Assembly: GCA_031556065.1 (NCBI GenBank)
Contig: JAVBTR010000051.1
Coordinates: forward strand, 1-51,963
Origin: JAVBTR01 sp031556065
GTDB lineage: Bacteria; Bacillota; Clostridia; Christensenellales; Aristaeellaceae
Reading direction: 5' to 3'
Length of the DNA stretch: 51,963 nucleotides
The translations under genes were made by a program, and so were the position numbers. Of the stretch, positions 16,001-23,804 are shown one piece after another (position 1 is the stretch's first letter; each line of letters starts with the position of its first letter). The notes under the pieces are model-generated. The model made no database searches. It was not told the DNA's origin and saw only the letters and a list, made by a program, of their open reading frames with translations.

Positions 16001-16951
16001 ATGGCAGGTTATTTGTTTGTCCATTTCAAAGAAAAGCGCACCCCGGACGGGGAGCAGGTTTATTTCGGCTTAAGCAAAGATGGCTTTCAGTGGGAAGAAA
16101 CCAACGGCGGCAATCCCATTCTATGGAGCTACCTTGGGGATAAGGGCGTGCGGGATTTTACCATCGTCCGCACCCATTACGGCAAGTTTTACATTATTGC
16201 TACGGATTTGAGCCTGGCCTACGGCATGCCGGGGCAGTACCATCACTCCTGGGCGGAGATCGGTCTTCACGGGAGCCATGCCTTTTCCATTTGGGAATCC
16301 TCCGACCTGGTGCACTGGTCCAAGCAAAAGCTTATAACCCTTGGCACCAAGGATTTTGGCTGCTTGTGGGCGCCGGACGTGATCCACGATAAAGCCAAGG
16401 GGGATTATGTCCTCCACTGGTCTTCCCCTCATGCAGTCAACGGCTTTGGGGATAAGGGCATCTACTATTCCCGCACCAAGAATTTCGAAACCTTTACCCC
16501 TCCAGAGCTGCTTTACCAAAAGGCCGACTGCGGCGTTATCGATTCCGCCATGTACGAAGAGGACGGCTGGTATTATTTGTTTGTCAAATCCGAAAAGAAC
16601 CCCGAAACCATTATCCTGCTTAAGTCCCAAAGCATTACCGGCCCCTTTGAACGGGTGACCGCCTTTGATGAAGAAATGCAGCAGCTGGAGCAAGGGCTTT
16701 ACGAAGCGCCTACCGCCTTCAAAACAGAGGATGGCCGCTGGTGCCTGTTCTTGGATTACTATGGCGTTCCCGGCAAAGGCCAGGGCTATGTGCCCTTTGT
16801 GGCCAAGAGCATGGAAAAGGGCGTCTTCCTTAGGTCCGACGCCCAGTTCGCTTTCCCCTATGGCTTTAAGCATGGCACTATTCTCACCCTAACCGATGAG
16901 GAATATGCTCGTATAAGGAACGTTAAAGAATGGCCGGAGGTCGCGGGATAA
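16001..16951 (+). CDS. Glycoside hydrolase family 43 protein
   Basis: A five-bladed beta-propeller glycosidase of 316 residues, without a signal peptide, so it acts inside the cell on imported oligosaccharides. Three acidic residues fit the GH43 active site: D52 (GVRDFTIV), D126 (LWAPDVIHD) and E235 (GLYEAPTAF). Arabinofuranosidase or xylosidase activity is common in the family, but the exact substrate cannot be read. It starts 10 bp after nnr (ribosome site AAGGAGG) and so may be in the acpS-nnr transcript, an odd pairing. Confidence 0.85.
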   Translation: MAGYLFVHFKEKRTPDGEQVYFGLSKDGFQWEETNGGNPILWSYLGDKGVRDFTIVRTHYGKFYIIATDLSLAYGMPGQYHHSWAEIGLHGSHAFSIWESSDLVHWSKQKLITLGTKDFGCLWAPDVIHDKAKGDYVLHWSSPHAVNGFGDKGIYYSRTKNFETFTPPELLYQKADCGVIDSAMYEEDGWYYLFVKSEKNPETIILLKSQSITGPFERVTAFDEEMQQLEQGLYEAPTAFKTEDGRWCLFLDYYGVPGKGQGYVPFVAKSMEKGVFLRSDAQFAFPYGFKHGTILTLTDEEYARIRNVKEWPEVAG

Positions 16952-16957
16952 AAAGAG

Positions 16958-17077
16958 AGAACGCTGGGACGCTGTCCCAGACCTTGTTAAAGGGATCTCA
17001 TCCCTTTAAAATCCCATAATGGGATTCTTAAGGGGCTTTGTCCCTTAAGCGGGGTGAAGGGGCAGCGCCCCTTCTAT
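16958..17077. repeat. Family A mosaic repeat, copy 3
   Basis: Contains ACGCTGGGACGCTGTCCCAG (as at 8831), AAAGGGATCTCATCCCTTT, AATCCCATAATGGGATT, TTAAGGGGC/GTCCCTTAA and GGGGCAGCGCCCC in a row. It fills the gap between the GH43 gene and the end of the ymaF gene and could act as a shared 3' structure for the two convergent genes. Confidence 0.65.
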
Positions 17078-17428
17078 TCATTCGCCTATGGGATCTTCGA
17101 TCAGTGCGGCCACGCGGAATTCGTGGCTATGGCCGTCGCTCACGGTGGTTTCCGCCGCCGCAAAGTGCACATGGCGGCCGTCGCCCACTTCAATAGGCAG
17201 GCCGCTTCTGCCTACGATGCGGTGAAAGTGCTCCTCGTAAAAATCCGTTCGAAGCTCAATGGGGTGCACATGGCCGCCGGGAACCAAGATCGCTTCCCCG
17301 CTGACCCCGGCAAAGCGGTGGTTATGGGGATCTTCATTGGCTTCGGCAATCATCACACTGCCGACGATTTCATGAACATGCCGCTGCTCTTCTTGGCATT
17401 GGCAGCCTTGACCTAACCCACAATTCAT
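17078..17428 (-). CDS. ymaF: YmaF family protein
   Basis: Small histidine-rich protein (116 residues) with repeated His-x-His strands: RHVHEIVGS, DPHNHRFAGVSGEA, HVHPIELRT, EHFHRIVGR, RHVHFAAAE and DGHSHEFRVA. This is the pattern of the YmaF family, whose function is unknown; metal binding is plausible from the His pairs and the N-terminal cysteines (CGLGQGCQC). The start ATG 17428 has GAGGT 7 nt upstream; an ATG at 17458 lacks one. It sits just downstream of the permease on the same strand, and its ribosome site is in the 3' arm of a hairpin (17438-17482). Confidence 0.8.
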   Translation of the reverse strand: MNCGLGQGCQCQEEQRHVHEIVGSVMIAEANEDPHNHRFAGVSGEAILVPGGHVHPIELRTDFYEEHFHRIVGRSGLPIEVGDGRHVHFAAAETTVSDGHSHEFRVAALIEDPIGE

Positions 17429-17437
17429 ACAACATAC

Positions 17438-17482
17438 CTCACATGCTGATATTGGCATAGCGCCACTATCAGTATATGTGAG
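17438..17482 (-). promoter_or_regulatory. Intercistronic hairpin covering the ymaF ribosome site
   Basis: Immediately after the permease stop, CTCACATATACTGATA pairs imperfectly with TATCAGCATGTGAG, with an inner GGC/GCC step. The GUGAGG that serves as ymaF Shine-Dalgarno is in the 3' arm, so the hairpin could lower ymaF translation. Read on the plus strand it is followed by eight T, so it could also stop antisense transcription. Confidence 0.55.
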
Positions 17483-19354
17483 CTATTTTTTTTCGCTATA
17501 AAGTAAATAAGGCACCAGGGTGGTGGCGATATGGCGGTGCTTGCGAAGGCTATGCTCGATAAAGAAGGTGGTCTGGTTGTGGTACATGGCATCCCGCCAG
17601 CCGCCGCCAACGAACTTGGTCAGCACCACGGTGATCATTTCGCCTTTTTTAAGCTGCTTTTCTTGCTCCCTCAGGTATTCCTCCAGGGGTGGGAGGACAT
17701 GGCGGTAAGGGGCCTCCAGCACCACCAAGGGCAAATCCACATGGAGGGCGGCCAGGCTCTCTTTTAATTCCTTTGTATGCTTAGGTGTGGTGGAAACGTG
17801 CACTACCTTTACATTGTTGGAAAAGATATTGGCATAGGCGATGTTTTTAAGGGCCGCCTTGTTCATGTTGTGCACCAGCACAAAGCAAGGCAGATCGTCC
17901 ACGCTGTGGCTGGGCTTGTATTGATAATCGTAGCCCTTGGTTGAAAGGGCCTTAAAAAACCTTTCATAATGCCGGTGGGTTACATCCATAAAGAGCATGA
18001 TCAGGGGAACGGCGATCAGAAGCGCCCAGGCCCCGTGGGCAAACTTGGTCACGAAAACCACAATGCTGCCAACAAAGGTGATCAAAGCCCCCAGGCCATT
18101 GATAAGGGATTTATACTGCCAGCCCTTTTCATTGCTGCGCAGCCACTTTATGAACATGCCCGCCTGGGATATGGTAAAGGATACGAACACCCCTACAGCA
18201 TAAAAGGGGATTAGTTTATGGGTATCGGCATTGAAAGCAATCATCAGCAGGGCTGACACGGCGAAAATAAACACAATGCCGTTGGAAAAGCTGAGCTTGG
18301 TACCCCTTTGGCCAAACTGGTGGGGCATAAATTTATCCTTAGCCAGAATGCTAAGCAGGATCGGCAGGCCGTTATAGGCGGTGTTGGCTGCCAAAAGCAG
18401 GATCAGCGATGTGGTGAACTGCAAAAGGTAGAACATAAAGGAGTTGCCAAAAATGGCCGCCGCCATTTGGGATATGACGGTGGTTCCTTCAACAGGCACT
18501 ACCTGTAAACGGCTGGCCAGAATGCAGGTGCCCCCAAAGATGAACACGATCACCCCGCCCAGCATAAAAAGCACATGCTTGGCATTGCGCTGGGAAGGCT
18601 CCTTAAAGCTGGGTATGGCGTTGGAAACCGCCTCCACCCCTGTCAGCGCGGAGCAGCCGGAGGAGAACGCACGAAGGAACAGCACCAGGGTCATCCCTTG
18701 CATGCTTTCCGCCGCCAGGGCGGCCTGCTGGGCCTGGGTATAGGGAATGGGTGCCAGGCTGCCGGACAGGGCTTCAAATAAGCCTGTGACAATCAGTGCA
18801 CCCATAGACAAAATAAACACATAGGTAGGCACCCCGAACATTTTGGAGGATTCGCCAATGCCCCGGAGATTAACCAGGGTAATCAGCCCCAGGGAGACCA
18901 GGGAGATGGGTACCCGGTAGGGAATCAGCGCCGGAATCGCCGCCACAATGGCCGCAGTAGAAGAAGAGATGCTCACCGCCACGGTTAAAATATAGTCCAC
19001 TATTAAGCAGGCCGCAGCCAATAAAGAGGGCGTGCGGCCACAATTTTCCTTGGATACCACATAGGAACCCCCGCCGTTGGGGTAATGGTTGATGATCTGG
19101 GTATATGAAAAGATCAGAATCAACAGCAATAGGATAATCGGCAGGCTGACCAGACCCACGTAGGATACCGCCAGCATCCCAAGGGCCGGCACCAGCGCCA
19201 TTAGAATTTCTTCCACCGCGTAAGCCACAGAGGATACCGCGTCGCTTGCCATAATGGGCAAGCCCCAAAGCCGCGACAGCTTTTCCCCCTGCAATTGCTC
19301 GCTTTTAAGTTCCTTGCCAAGCAGAATTTGTTTGATACGATTCAAAGAAGCCAT
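17483..19354 (-). CDS. KimA/YdaO-like APC-family potassium permease
   Basis: Membrane protein of about 623 residues: 12 helices in the first 470 residues, then a soluble C-terminal domain (about 480-620). The N-terminal part (LLGKELKS, SSDALSSVAYG-like ASDAVSSVAYAVEEIL, YPNGGGSYVVSKENCG, DYILTVAVSISS) follows Bacillus subtilis KimA closely, a high-affinity K+/H+ symporter controlled by c-di-AMP. The start ATG 19354 has GAGAGGTG upstream; a TTG at 19402 would add a hydrophobic tail not found in the family. The leader is only about 100 nt, with no c-di-AMP riboswitch that I can see. General amino-acid permease is the alternative call. Confidence 0.8.
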   Translation of the reverse strand: MASLNRIKQILLGKELKSEQLQGEKLSRLWGLPIMASDAVSSVAYAVEEILMALVPALGMLAVSYVGLVSLPIILLLLILIFSYTQIINHYPNGGGSYVVSKENCGRTPSLLAAACLIVDYILTVAVSISSSTAAIVAAIPALIPYRVPISLVSLGLITLVNLRGIGESSKMFGVPTYVFILSMGALIVTGLFEALSGSLAPIPYTQAQQAALAAESMQGMTLVLFLRAFSSGCSALTGVEAVSNAIPSFKEPSQRNAKHVLFMLGGVIVFIFGGTCILASRLQVVPVEGTTVISQMAAAIFGNSFMFYLLQFTTSLILLLAANTAYNGLPILLSILAKDKFMPHQFGQRGTKLSFSNGIVFIFAVSALLMIAFNADTHKLIPFYAVGVFVSFTISQAGMFIKWLRSNEKGWQYKSLINGLGALITFVGSIVVFVTKFAHGAWALLIAVPLIMLFMDVTHRHYERFFKALSTKGYDYQYKPSHSVDDLPCFVLVHNMNKAALKNIAYANIFSNNVKVVHVSTTPKHTKELKESLAALHVDLPLVVLEAPYRHVLPPLEEYLREQEKQLKKGEMITVVLTKFVGGGWRDAMYHNQTTFFIEHSLRKHRHIATTLVPYLLYSEKK

Positions 19355-19458
19355 AATGCACCTCTCGTATTTGTAATGCCAAACCAAAAGCCAAAGCAAC
19401 AAGCCGCCTCAGCTCATATCGTATCCCTTCCTCCTGCCCGTCATTGTGGTTAGCGCCC

Positions 19459-19486
19459 ATTGTACCACTGTTTTTGAAACTTGCAA
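19459..19486 (-). promoter_or_regulatory. Promoter of the KimA-like gene
   Basis: Minus strand TTGCAA (19481-19486), 16 bp, TACAAT (19459-19464) with an extended -10 TGG. In the leader that follows, a strong AGGAGG site precedes a three-codon frame ATG AGC TGA (19417 to 19409). Confidence 0.5.
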
Positions 19487-19577
19487 TAGTCAATTTTACC
19501 CAAAAGAAAACCTGTATTGGACTTATTCCTTTGGCCGTGCTATTCTATTTAAACAAACCACGAAGTGAGGGATTTGC

Positions 19578-20150
19578 TTGAACCAAGATCGCAGCTGGAC
19601 AGTGCTTTTTTTAGGCGGCCCTTCGGGCACGGGAAAATCCCGGCTGGCTTATGGGCTGGCCCGCCATTACGGGGTGAACGTGATGGAGGTGGACGACGTG
19701 TTTCAGGCCATTAAGGCTGTTACCGCCGCAGAACATCTGCCAGCCGTGCACCGGTGGGGCCATGGCCCCGGTTGGAAAGAGGTGGGCGTGGCCGGGAACG
19801 TGGCCTGGCTCCAAGCCGTTTCAAGGGAAATAGCCCCGGCGCTGAAAGCCATTGCACAGGACCATTTGGAATCCCAGGTGCCCGTGATTATCGAGGGGGA
19901 TTTTATAAGCCCGGAGCTGGCCCTTGCTTTTAGCGGCCCTGCTGTTGCGTTTCTTTTCGTAATAGAGCCCGAGGAAAAACAAATACTGCAAAACTACCAG
20001 GCCCGGGAGGGCGGAGCATTGCAGTATTACCGCGCAGAAATCAGCAAGGCGTATGGGCAGTGGCTCGGGGAGACGGGGGCTAAAACCATCCGGCCAAGGC
20101 CGTGGGATACGGGTATCGCCAGGGCCATAGGCTTACTTGGGCAAATTTAA
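19578..20150 (+). CDS. P-loop kinase-like protein
   Basis: Protein of 190 residues with a Walker A loop GGPSGTGKS (13-21) close to the N terminus and the strand-acid pattern of small-molecule kinases (NVMEVDDVFQAI about 36-47; VPVIIEGDFISP about 110). The fold resembles 2-phosphoglycerate kinase, shikimate kinase or zeta-toxin-type kinases, but I cannot name the substrate. Start: TTG 19578, 7 nt after GTGAGG. It stands alone, convergent with the small FakA-like gene. Confidence 0.6.
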   Translation: MNQDRSWTVLFLGGPSGTGKSRLAYGLARHYGVNVMEVDDVFQAIKAVTAAEHLPAVHRWGHGPGWKEVGVAGNVAWLQAVSREIAPALKAIAQDHLESQVPVIIEGDFISPELALAFSGPAVAFLFVIEPEEKQILQNYQAREGGALQYYRAEISKAYGQWLGETGAKTIRPRPWDTGIARAIGLLGQI

Positions 20151-20164
20151 CACCATGCCTTCCT

Positions 20165-20416
20165 TTAGCCTTCCAGGCCGTTTTCTTGCCGCTCCATGTT
20201 TTCTACCACCACATCGTAAATATCCCCCAAGGAGGCGCAGTATTCCAGCACCTCCCAGGGCTTGTTGGTATGGAAATGAATCTTGATCAGGTCTTCATCC
20301 CCTACGGCCAGAAGGCAATCCCCCTCCAGGTTCTTTACGAAGTATTCATTGATGGCATCTTCCGAAAGGTCTTTTCCCTCGATTAAAAGTTGGGTATCGA
20401 ATTTAAATTCCAGCAT
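20165..20416 (-). CDS. Stand-alone FakA/YloV-type domain protein (83 residues)
   Basis: The segment EGDCLLAVGDEDLIKIHFHT then NKPWEVLEYCASLGDIYDVVVENM closely resembles the domain that follows the DAK2 kinase domain in FakA (YloV), the fatty-acid kinase subunit; in the full protein it stands between kinase and fatty-acid-handling regions. Here it is a complete small gene with its own promoter (20450), ribosome site (AGAGG) and stop. I see no DAK2 domain nearby. Function unknown; it might bind the same partner as FakA. Confidence 0.65.
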   Translation of the reverse strand: MLEFKFDTQLLIEGKDLSEDAINEYFVKNLEGDCLLAVGDEDLIKIHFHTNKPWEVLEYCASLGDIYDVVVENMERQENGLEG

Positions 20417-20449
20417 AGCTTGAACCTCTTTTCACCTTATTCGGGGCTC

Positions 20450-20478
20450 ATTATAGCAGATTGTGGCCGGGTATGCAA
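20450..20478 (-). promoter_or_regulatory. Promoter of the FakA-like domain gene
   Basis: Minus strand TTGCAT (20473-20478), 17 bp, perfect TATAAT (20450-20455), 34 bp before the ATG. The rest of 20417-20635 shows only a CCTTTCACC/GGTGAAAGG stem (about 20600-20630), possibly the end of the FAD oxidoreductase transcript. Confidence 0.65.
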
Positions 20479-20635
20479 AAAATGGAAAAAATCCGCCCTT
20501 CGGTCCGTTATCATTGCGTCCACTGCCCGGCCCTTAAGCGGAATCGATCCCTGTTGATGTTTTAAAAAGCCTTTTGCAACCGGTGGTTGCGCCGCCGCCT
20601 TTCACCAACATATCCTAAAAGGGTGAAAGGGTGAT

Positions 20636-21904
20636 TCATATTGTGCGGCCTTGGCCGATTTCCGCGCCTTGGGCTACAAGCTGGGTTTGCAAATGCTTAA
20701 CATCTAACTTTTTGGGGCTGACATTATCCGCCGCGCATAAAGCCGCCGCGGTACCGGCAGCCTCCCCGATGCAAAGAATATGGCCCATTGCCCGCCACGA
20801 TTCATAGGCAATTTGGTCGGAGGATAGGCAGCGTCCCGCAACCAGCAATCCGTCCACATTCAGCGGGAGTAAGCATCGGTATGGAATATCATAGCCCTCA
20901 TGTTCCAAAAAGCGCCGGTAGCCATAGAACCCGATAACCGGATTGGAAGCAATGGCAACAACATCTTCAAACCGCTTGCCCGAAATAACATCCTCGCCCT
21001 TAAGCTGATATTCACCTTCAATAAAGCGTGTTTGGCGAATGCCTAAAAGCGAACCTGTATCTGTAATGTACGCGTTTTTAAGCTCCGGGTATTTGGATTG
21101 GAGCTGTTTAAAATGGTTATGCACCTCAAGGCGCGTATCAATTTCCATATTTGTCAATTCCCGGGGATCCGTTGCGTCATGGGCGCCGGGATTGGGGCCC
21201 CATAACACCATCTCATTATCAATGACGCAGCTTTCAACCGATACGTTATCTTTATCAAACCCACTGACTTTATACATAAGGCCATCGTTGAGCCGCTTGT
21301 TTTCATCGTGCCGGGTCTGCCAATAGGGGACCCCCGCGCGAATGGCTACGTCGCCATCCCCGGTGGCATCGATGATGGTTTTTCCCATTAGCGCGCGGCG
21401 CCCTGCTTTTGTTTCGATGATGATTCCTTTCACAGCGCCATTTTCCAAAATGGTATTTGAAAAAAACACGTGAAACAAAATATCGCAGCCCGCTTCTTTC
21501 ACCATTTCCAGCGTTACACGCTTAAACGCTTCGGTGTTGAAGGTGTAGCTATAGGAAAGATCTCCCTTGGCATTTTTCCGCTGCTTTCCTGTTGGTTTAT
21601 AGGCATTGCGCGTAACACAGGCCGCGTCTGTTTCTAATAAACGCAATATAAGTTCTTCGCCTATGCCTTTACACACTTGCAAATCGTTGGGTTCCACCTG
21701 GTTTCTGATCCCTACAATATTTGCCATCAAAGACGCGGTGGCTGTTCCGCCAAAATAGGGGAAGCGCTCTAAAATAATCGTTTTTGCCCCTAGCCTGGCA
21801 CTGGCGACAGCTGCCGCAAACCCCGCGCAGCCGCCTCCAACCACGATGACATCATACTCGCCTATAACCGGGATATCCCTTGCGTGCTCATGGTAAACGC
21901 TCAT
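20636..21904 (-). CDS. FAD-dependent oxidoreductase (PF12831-like)
   Basis: Protein of 422 residues with an N-terminal Rossmann loop YDVIVVGGGCAGFAAAVASA (about 18-37), the FAD-family segment LERFPYFGGTATASL (about 47-61), a second nucleotide motif IDATGDGDVAIRAGVPYW (about 180) and a C-terminal DGLLVAGRCLSSD then EAAGTAAAL. This family oxidises unknown substrates and is common in sugar and sugar-acid clusters. The start ATG has GGGGG upstream. It diverges from the glyoxylate-carboligase-like gene and carries the IclR-type operator in its own leader. A paralogue lies at 32979. Confidence 0.85.
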   Translation of the reverse strand: MSVYHEHARDIPVIGEYDVIVVGGGCAGFAAAVASARLGAKTIILERFPYFGGTATASLMANIVGIRNQVEPNDLQVCKGIGEELILRLLETDAACVTRNAYKPTGKQRKNAKGDLSYSYTFNTEAFKRVTLEMVKEAGCDILFHVFFSNTILENGAVKGIIIETKAGRRALMGKTIIDATGDGDVAIRAGVPYWQTRHDENKRLNDGLMYKVSGFDKDNVSVESCVIDNEMVLWGPNPGAHDATDPRELTNMEIDTRLEVHNHFKQLQSKYPELKNAYITDTGSLLGIRQTRFIEGEYQLKGEDVISGKRFEDVVAIASNPVIGFYGYRRFLEHEGYDIPYRCLLPLNVDGLLVAGRCLSSDQIAYESWRAMGHILCIGEAAGTAAALCAADNVSPKKLDVKHLQTQLVAQGAEIGQGRTI

Positions 21905-21933
21905 GTTATTTGCCCCCTTCGTTTGCTATCGAC

Positions 21934-21987
21934 GTTTCATTATGTGAATTTAAGTTTCATTTTAACACGCTTGGGGTTCTAAATCAA
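21934..21987 (-). promoter_or_regulatory. Promoter of the FAD oxidoreductase with IclR-type operator 1
   Basis: Minus strand TTGATT (21982-21987), 17 bp, TAAAAT (21959-21964). The operator-like repeat GTTTCA-ttatg-TGAATT (21934-21950) lies just downstream of the start of transcription. It fits the pattern also found at 22076, 25705 and 26779. Confidence 0.65.
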
Positions 21988-22025
21988 TAAGTTGGTGACT
22001 ATATATTTGGGTTTTATGTTGGGGC

Positions 22026-22092
22026 TTGAAAGTGAAAACGCTTTGTGGTAGAATATAATCAAATTATGAAACATCGTTTCATATAATGAAAT
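22026..22092 (+). promoter_or_regulatory. Promoter of the gcl-like operon with IclR-type operator 2
   Basis: TTGAAA (22026-22031), 17 bp, TAGAAT (22049-22054). Downstream, GTTTCA-tataa-TGAAAT (22076-22092) matches the shared operator; it overlaps a second palindrome ATGAAAC-atc-GTTTCAT (22066-22082). The promoter spacer contains TGAAAACGCTTTGT (22033-22046), which matches 12 of 14 positions of a catabolite-responsive element, so CcpA control is possible. Confidence 0.65.
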
Positions 22093-22111
22093 TATGAAAT
22101 GGGGATTTGCT

Positions 22112-23791
22112 ATGAAAGTGGCTCAAGCGTTGGTACAAATACTGGAGAAGGAAGGCGTTGGTGATGCCTTTGGGATACCGGGAGCGGGGATCAATCCTGT
22201 GTACCAGTATCTGAAGGATTCCACGATCAGCCATTATTGCATGCGCCATGAGGAAGCCTGCACCCATGCGGCAGGGGCGTACTATCGTGCCAGCCACCGG
22301 ATTGCAGCGGCGATCTGTACCTCCGGCCCTGGTGCCACCAATTTCGTAACAGGCCTTTACACAGCTTTTATTGATTCCATTCCTTTTCTGGCCATCACCG
22401 GCCAGGCCAATTCATGGCAGTTAACCCAGGAGCCCTTCCAGTGTGCGGATATAGCCCAGATTGCAAAGCCTGTGGCGAAAAAGACCTATTGCCTGCTTGA
22501 TTCAAAGGCACTGCCCGATACGCTTAAGGAGGCCTTTTACCTAATGCGTTCAGGCCGCCCCGGCCCTGTGCTTGTTGACCTGCCCCTGGATATTCAAATG
22601 GCGGAGATCGATTTTGACATTGACAGCTATGTGCCTTCATCCATACAAGAAAAGCGGCCTGAACCAAAGGACATCGACGCAGCCCTGTCGCTCCTTGACC
22701 ATGCCAAGGCGCCGCTGATCATCATGGGTGGGGGTGTAACCCTTAGTGAAAGCGAAAAAGATGTGATCGCCTTTGCGGAGTTTTTAAAGATTCCGGTGAT
22801 CACCACCTATATGGCCAAGGGCGGCCTGCCGGAAAACCACCCCTTGAACGCAGGCCATGCAGGCATCCAGGTAGGACAGCCCATTGGCAATAAAACCTTT
22901 TTGGAATCCGATGTGGTGCTGGGCTTAGGCTGCCGTTTTACAGACCGGCACACCGGGGATGTTAAAACCTACCGCGGGGAGCGCAAGTTCATCCACGTGG
23001 ATATTGAGCCTACCCAGATCGGAAAGGTTTTCCAACCTGACCTGGCTATTGTGGCCGATGCGGGGCATACGGTTCGGGCGCTGCTTGAAGGGGCCCAGGA
23101 GCGGAAGATGGTGCCTGTAAACGAAAAACGGGCGGAAAAGCTTCCCCAGGAAAAACGCCTTCTAGCCAGACGGACGGACTATCCCGGCAGCCCCATTATG
23201 CCCCATATGGTGTTTGAGCAGATCAACCGCGCGTTTGATGATGACACCCTGTTTACCGTGGGATGCGGTATTGTGCAAATCTGGTCCGGCCAGCTGCAAA
23301 CGATTAATAAACCCATGCATTACCTGCCCTCCGGCGGGGCGGGGACGCTGGGCTATGAGGTGCCTGCCGCCTTTGGCGCAAAGGTGGCCTGCCCCAATAA
23401 GCATTCGGTAACGGTGCTGGGGGATTTCGGCTTTACCTTCAGAGGGGAAGAAATGGCTGTGGCCGCTGCCCTTAATAAGCCTGTGATCGCCATTGTGCTT
23501 AACAATGCTTACCTGGGGCTGATCCGCCAAAACCAAAAGGGCGCATATGGGTTTGAATATGAAGTGGCCATGCCCTATAACCAGGATGGCACCATTGATT
23601 ACATTCAGGTGGCCCAAGGCTACGGCTGCCTGGCGGAGCGCGTATTTACCCCCGAAGACCTGTTTGCCGCCATTGAGCGAGCCAAGGCTTCCGGCCGCAG
23701 CTGCCTGATCGAGGCCATCTGCGTGAAGGAGCAATTGTGTGATATGGGCGGAAGCCTTGACAAAATTAAGAGCTGGGCACCGAAAATGTAA
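22112..23791 (+). CDS. Thiamine-diphosphate enzyme, glyoxylate carboligase-like
   Basis: Protein of 559 residues of the acetolactate synthase superfamily. Several stretches follow Escherichia coli Gcl: SGRPGPVLVDLPLDIQMAE, HVDIEPTQIGKV, LGDFGFTF (GDF in place of the usual GDG) and LNNAYLGLIRQNQ, and CDMGGSLDK near the C terminus. Gcl joins two glyoxylates into tartronate semialdehyde and CO2. Key difference: Gcl is known for Val51 where other family members have the catalytic Glu; here the Glu is present (E47 in RHEEACTH). The activity could thus be Gcl-like or a related carboligase/decarboxylase. Start: ATG 22112 has GGGGA 6 nt upstream, better than ATG 22094. The hydroxypyruvate isomerase-like gene follows 13 bp later. 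Confidence 0.8.
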   Translation: MKVAQALVQILEKEGVGDAFGIPGAGINPVYQYLKDSTISHYCMRHEEACTHAAGAYYRASHRIAAAICTSGPGATNFVTGLYTAFIDSIPFLAITGQANSWQLTQEPFQCADIAQIAKPVAKKTYCLLDSKALPDTLKEAFYLMRSGRPGPVLVDLPLDIQMAEIDFDIDSYVPSSIQEKRPEPKDIDAALSLLDHAKAPLIIMGGGVTLSESEKDVIAFAEFLKIPVITTYMAKGGLPENHPLNAGHAGIQVGQPIGNKTFLESDVVLGLGCRFTDRHTGDVKTYRGERKFIHVDIEPTQIGKVFQPDLAIVADAGHTVRALLEGAQERKMVPVNEKRAEKLPQEKRLLARRTDYPGSPIMPHMVFEQINRAFDDDTLFTVGCGIVQIWSGQLQTINKPMHYLPSGGAGTLGYEVPAAFGAKVACPNKHSVTVLGDFGFTFRGEEMAVAAALNKPVIAIVLNNAYLGLIRQNQKGAYGFEYEVAMPYNQDGTIDYIQVAQGYGCLAERVFTPEDLFAAIERAKASGRSCLIEAICVKEQLCDMGGSLDKIKSWAPKM

Positions 23792-23804
23792 AGGAGGACA
23801 CAGC

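Noticed and set aside
19355..19577. c-di-AMP (ydaO) riboswitch expected before a kimA-type gene
   Set aside because: Leader too short and no matching conserved segments seen.
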